A stretch of DNA of 8,600 nucleotides from Bryobacterales bacterium (lineage in GTDB: Bacteria; Acidobacteriota; Terriglobia; Bryobacterales; Bryobacteraceae). Each line of letters begins with the position of its first letter. The first letter of the stretch is position 1. Below are positions 6,068-8,600 of the stretch, in pieces. The position numbers and the translations under genes were made by a program. Under the pieces are notes generated by a model. The model searched no databases, was not told where the DNA came from, and saw only the letters and a list, made by a program, of their open reading frames with translations. Location: positions 1-8,600 of the forward strand of contig PKYZ01000416.1 of the NCBI GenBank assembly GCA_003132865.1, given 5' to 3'.

Positions 6068-6616
6068 ATGATCGAACCCGCGCCGGTCGCCGCCCTGTTA
6101 CACCACTTCGACCCCACAGATGACGGCGAGGCCGCCAAGAGCAAAGAACTCGTCCTGGCGCTGCTGGCTCGCTCGCCCGAGCCATTCTCCCGTCGCCAAT
6201 TCAATCCGGGCCACATCACCTGCACCGGCTTGGTGCTCAGCCCCGGCCGCGACCGTATTCTGCTTGTGCTGCACCGCCGCTTGCAACGCTGGCTGCTTCC
6301 AGGAGGCCACGTCGAGCCGGACGATCCGCTTATCGGCGATGCCGGACGCCGCGAGGTGGTCGAGGAGACCGGCGCCATCTTGCGCGCGGATTCGCCGCCG
6401 CTGCTGGTGGGCGTGGATGTGCACGGCATCCCTCCGCGGCGCGACGAGCCGTTCCACCTGCATCACGACCTGATCTTCCGGTTCGAGGCCGCGTCGGACG
6501 CATTCCAAACCTCCGAGGAGGTGCGGGAAGTCGCCTGGTGTCCGGCCGCGGAGTTTGATCGGTATCAACTCCCGGGCAGCATTCGCCGCAGTTACGCGCG
6601 GGCGTTGGGGTCCTGA
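6068..6616 (+). CDS. Nudix hydrolase
   Basis: This 182-residue cytoplasmic protein contains a Nudix domain at roughly residues 48-165. The Nudix box spans about 79-104: GGHVEPDDPLIG followed by RREVVEETGA, with the metal-binding EE pair at 99-100. Compared with the canonical box, the first glutamate is Asp and the spacing before RE is one residue longer, a variant I believe occurs in several Nudix subfamilies. The enzyme would hydrolyse a nucleoside diphosphate linked to some other group; the substrate is not predictable. An alpha-helical N-terminal extension (1-45) precedes the domain. The ATG at 6068 starts only 9 bases from the divergent DUF433 start, and the purine-rich GAAGG directly before it is too close to be a normal ribosome site. 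Confidence 0.9.
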   Translation: MIEPAPVAALLHHFDPTDDGEAAKSKELVLALLARSPEPFSRRQFNPGHITCTGLVLSPGRDRILLVLHRRLQRWLLPGGHVEPDDPLIGDAGRREVVEETGAILRADSPPLLVGVDVHGIPPRRDEPFHLHHDLIFRFEAASDAFQTSEEVREVAWCPAAEFDRYQLPGSIRRSYARALGS

Positions 6617-6635
6617 CCGCGACCGGGGGGCGCGC

Positions 6636-6658
6636 GCGGACGAGGGCGTCCGCCCCAC
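6636..6658. repeat. Palindromic element remnant, right-end form
   Basis: A perfect inverted repeat, GCGGACG (6636-6642) and CGTCCGC (6647-6653) around AGGG, is followed by a GCCCCAC end (6652-6658). That end is the exact complement of the GTGGGGC start of the elements at 230 and 8582. It sits in the 72-base gap between the Nudix gene and the ABC exporter. No left-end GTGGGGCAG partner is found on this side, so it looks like a half-copy or the right terminus of a larger degraded unit. Confidence 0.6.
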
Positions 6659-6688
6659 TTTGGCGCACCGTGCGAAACTGGTAGTTAG

Positions 6689-8578
6689 GTGCCCTCAGAC
6701 CCGGCCAAACTCCCCAAGTCCGAACGCCTGCGCGCACTGCTGCCCGATGTCTGGGAACTGGTGCGTCCGCGCCGCCGCTTGCTGGCCCTCGGCATGGTGC
6801 TGATGGCCATCAATCGCGTGTCGGGACTGGTGCTGCCGGCCTCCACCAAATACCTGGTGGACGATATCATCGGCAAGCGTCGTTACTACCTCCTGCGGCC
6901 CCTGATCCTGGCCGTGGTGGGCGCCACGCTGATACAAGGCATCACTTCCTTCGGCCTGACGCAACTGCTTTCCAAAGCTGCGCAGCGCCTGATCGCCGAG
7001 CTGCGCCGCAAAGTGCAAGGGCACGTCGGCCGGCTGCCTGTTTCGTACTACGACGCCAACAAGAGCGGCATGCTGGTCTCGCGCATCATGAGCGACGTGG
7101 AAGGCGTGCGCAACCTGATCGGCACCGGCCTGGTGGAATTCGTTGGAGGGCTGCTGACCGCCGTGCTGGCACTGGCCGTCCTGTTGCGGCTGAGCCCGCC
7201 GATGACTGGCGTAGCGCTCGGCGCCATCGTCGTCTTCAGTCTGGCGCTGCGCAAAGCGTTCGGCGTCATGCGTCCCATTTTCCGCGAGCGCGGCAAGATT
7301 AACGCCGAGGTCACCGGACGCCTGACCGAATCGCTGGGCGGCGTGCGCGTGGTGAAAGGCTATCACGCCGAGGCCGCGGAGGCCGAGGTGTTCTCCGGCG
7401 GTGTGCAACGCCTGTTGGACAACGTGATGAAGAGTCTCACTTCCACGTCGTTCATGAGCTTTGGCGCGACGGTCATGATGGGCATACTGGGCGCGCTGGT
7501 GATGTATCTGGGCGCGCGCCAGATGATGGCGCATACCCTGACGCTGGGCCAGTTCTTCACTTTCACCATGTTCCTGGCCTTTCTGATCGGACCGGTTTTC
7601 CAAATCGTGGGCATCGGAACGCAGATCAGCGAAGCGCTGGCCGGCCTGGAGCGCACGCGCGAAGTGCTGCGCGAGCGTCCCGAGGACGAAGACCCGCGCC
7701 GGCAGGTAAGCGCCGGACGAATCCAGGGCGAAGTGGTCTTCGACCATGTCACCTTTTCCTACGACGAAGGCAAGACCGTGCTGCACGACGTCTCGTTTCG
7801 TTCGGCGTCGGACACCGTAACCGCGCTGGTGGGCCCGTCCGGCTCCGGCAAGTCCACGATCATCGGACTTATCGCCGCCTTCTACACTCCGCGCGAGGGC
7901 GCCATCTTCGTGGACGGCGTGGACCTTTCCACCATCCGGCTGGACTCCTACCGCACGCAGCTTGGCGTGGTGCTGCAGGACACCTTCCTCTTCGACGGCA
8001 CCATACGCGAGAACGTGGGCTTCTCGCGCCCCGGCGCCACCGAAGCGCAGATTCGCGAAGCCTGCCGCATTGCGCGCGTGGACGAATTCGCCGAGTCGTT
8101 CGATAAAAGCTACGACACCGTGGTCGGCGAACGCGGCGTCAAGTTATCGGGCGGCCAGCGGCAGCGGGTCTCCATCGCGCGCGCTATCCTGGCCGATCCC
8201 GCGATTCTGATTCTGGATGAAGCTACTTCGAGCCTCGACTCCGAGTCGGAAGCCCTCATTCAGGAGGGTCTATCGTACCTGATGCGAGGCCGCACGACGT
8301 TCGTGATCGCGCACCGGCTGTCGACCATTCGGCGCGCGGACCAGATCCTGGTGGTTGAGGGCGGGCGCATCGTGGAGCGCGGCCAGCACGAATCGCTGTA
8401 CGCCTTGCACGGGCGGTATTACGATCTGTACACTCGCCAGCACGGCGTGCAGACGAATCTGTTTCTAGCGCCGGGGGAAGGGCAGGAGCAACCGGCGTTG
8501 GCCGAGGAGCCTGCGGCGGCCGGTGCGCCCCCGGGGGGAAATCCTCTATCGAACGCGGTCCGCCTGATTCGGGGGTAG
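6689..8578 (+). CDS. MsbA-like ABC exporter, fused permease and ATPase
   Basis: The protein has 629 residues: a six-helix type I exporter transmembrane domain (about 28-325) and a nucleotide-binding domain (about 345-585). ATPase motifs are complete: Walker A GPSGSGKST (382-390), Q-loop Gln430, signature LSGGQ (486-490), Walker B ILILDE (506-511), D-loop SSLD (514-517) and switch His542. A half-transporter like this works as a homodimer, flipping or exporting lipids, drugs or peptides; the order of domains and the motifs resemble MsbA/BmrA but do not fix the substrate. A low-complexity Ala/Pro/Glu-rich tail (about 595-618) follows the ATPase domain. The start is the GTG at 6689, because the next in-frame Met (residue 36) is already inside the first transmembrane segment; no good Shine-Dalgarno is seen. 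It ends three bases before another palindromic repeat. Confidence 0.93.
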   Translation: MPSDPAKLPKSERLRALLPDVWELVRPRRRLLALGMVLMAINRVSGLVLPASTKYLVDDIIGKRRYYLLRPLILAVVGATLIQGITSFGLTQLLSKAAQRLIAELRRKVQGHVGRLPVSYYDANKSGMLVSRIMSDVEGVRNLIGTGLVEFVGGLLTAVLALAVLLRLSPPMTGVALGAIVVFSLALRKAFGVMRPIFRERGKINAEVTGRLTESLGGVRVVKGYHAEAAEAEVFSGGVQRLLDNVMKSLTSTSFMSFGATVMMGILGALVMYLGARQMMAHTLTLGQFFTFTMFLAFLIGPVFQIVGIGTQISEALAGLERTREVLRERPEDEDPRRQVSAGRIQGEVVFDHVTFSYDEGKTVLHDVSFRSASDTVTALVGPSGSGKSTIIGLIAAFYTPREGAIFVDGVDLSTIRLDSYRTQLGVVLQDTFLFDGTIRENVGFSRPGATEAQIREACRIARVDEFAESFDKSYDTVVGERGVKLSGGQRQRVSIARAILADPAILILDEATSSLDSESEALIQEGLSYLMRGRTTFVIAHRLSTIRRADQILVVEGGRIVERGQHESLYALHGRYYDLYTRQHGVQTNLFLAPGEGQEQPALAEEPAAAGAPPGGNPLSNAVRLIRG

Positions 8579-8581
8579 TTG

Positions 8582-8600
8582 GTGGGGCAGACCTCCAGGT
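8582..8600. repeat. Palindromic element, left-end form, cut by the window edge
   Basis: The sequence starts GTGGGGCAG, identical to the element at 230, and continues into ACCT-CC-AGGT, the inner part of a hairpin like the one at 235-252. The stem bases differ from that copy but still pair with each other. It begins three bases after the exporter stop. The rest of the element is outside the window. Confidence 0.65.

Noticed and set aside
6660..6688. A TTGGCG-based promoter directly before the ABC exporter
   Set aside because: No acceptable -10 lies at the right distance, and the predicted transcript start would fall inside the coding region.
6695..7786. A 363-residue open frame on the minus strand opposite the ABC exporter
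   Set aside because: It is rich in His, Gln, Arg and Ala with no domain pattern and lies entirely opposite a fully conserved exporter gene. It is a shadow of high-GC codon use.
1..8600. CRISPR array, tRNA or rRNA genes
   Set aside because: No regularly spaced direct repeats and no tRNA- or rRNA-like sequence were seen; nearly all bases are accounted for by coding regions.

Overview
The window reads as a bacterial chromosome segment of high GC content with short intergenic gaps and several small palindromic elements between genes. The gene types fit an acidobacterium of the Solibacter/Bryobacter kind: a Na+/solute symporter with a charged loop, a DUF433/DUF5615 pair, an MsbA-like exporter, and paired-hairpin repeats. 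That placement is inference from gene content and style; no marker gene is present.

Layout, left to right. (1) The 3' end of glgC (ADP-glucose pyrophosphorylase), then a palindromic repeat, then a DedA-family membrane protein, all on +. (2) Convergent to it, and overlapping its 3' end by 50 bases, is a minus-strand two-gene unit. It comprises a 45-residue single-span membrane protein coupled by an ATGA overlap to a 569-residue sodium:solute symporter. (3) Divergent from that unit, on +, lies a two-gene module: an AAA/ABC-type ATPase of the RloA kind overlapping an RloB-type Toprim-like protein. This is the most notable part of the window. It is the architecture of AbiL-type abortive-infection systems and resembles PARIS (ATPase plus Toprim effector). 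It looks lower in GC than its surroundings and stands alone between housekeeping genes, as an acquired defence module would.

(4) On the minus strand follow a PhzF-family isomerase and, upstream of it, a DUF433 antitoxin/DUF5615 PIN-like toxin pair. The pair looks degenerate: the toxin has lost its central catalytic stretch in frame, and the antitoxin's first residues are encoded by a palindromic repeat. (5) On + are a Nudix hydrolase starting 9 bases from the antitoxin start, a repeat remnant, and a full-length MsbA-like ABC exporter. After the exporter another copy of the repeat begins and runs off the right edge.

The genes do not form one pathway. The window is a mosaic of ordinary metabolism and transport, one likely phage-defence island, one decaying toxin-antitoxin locus, and a family of dispersed palindromic elements that touch several gene ends.
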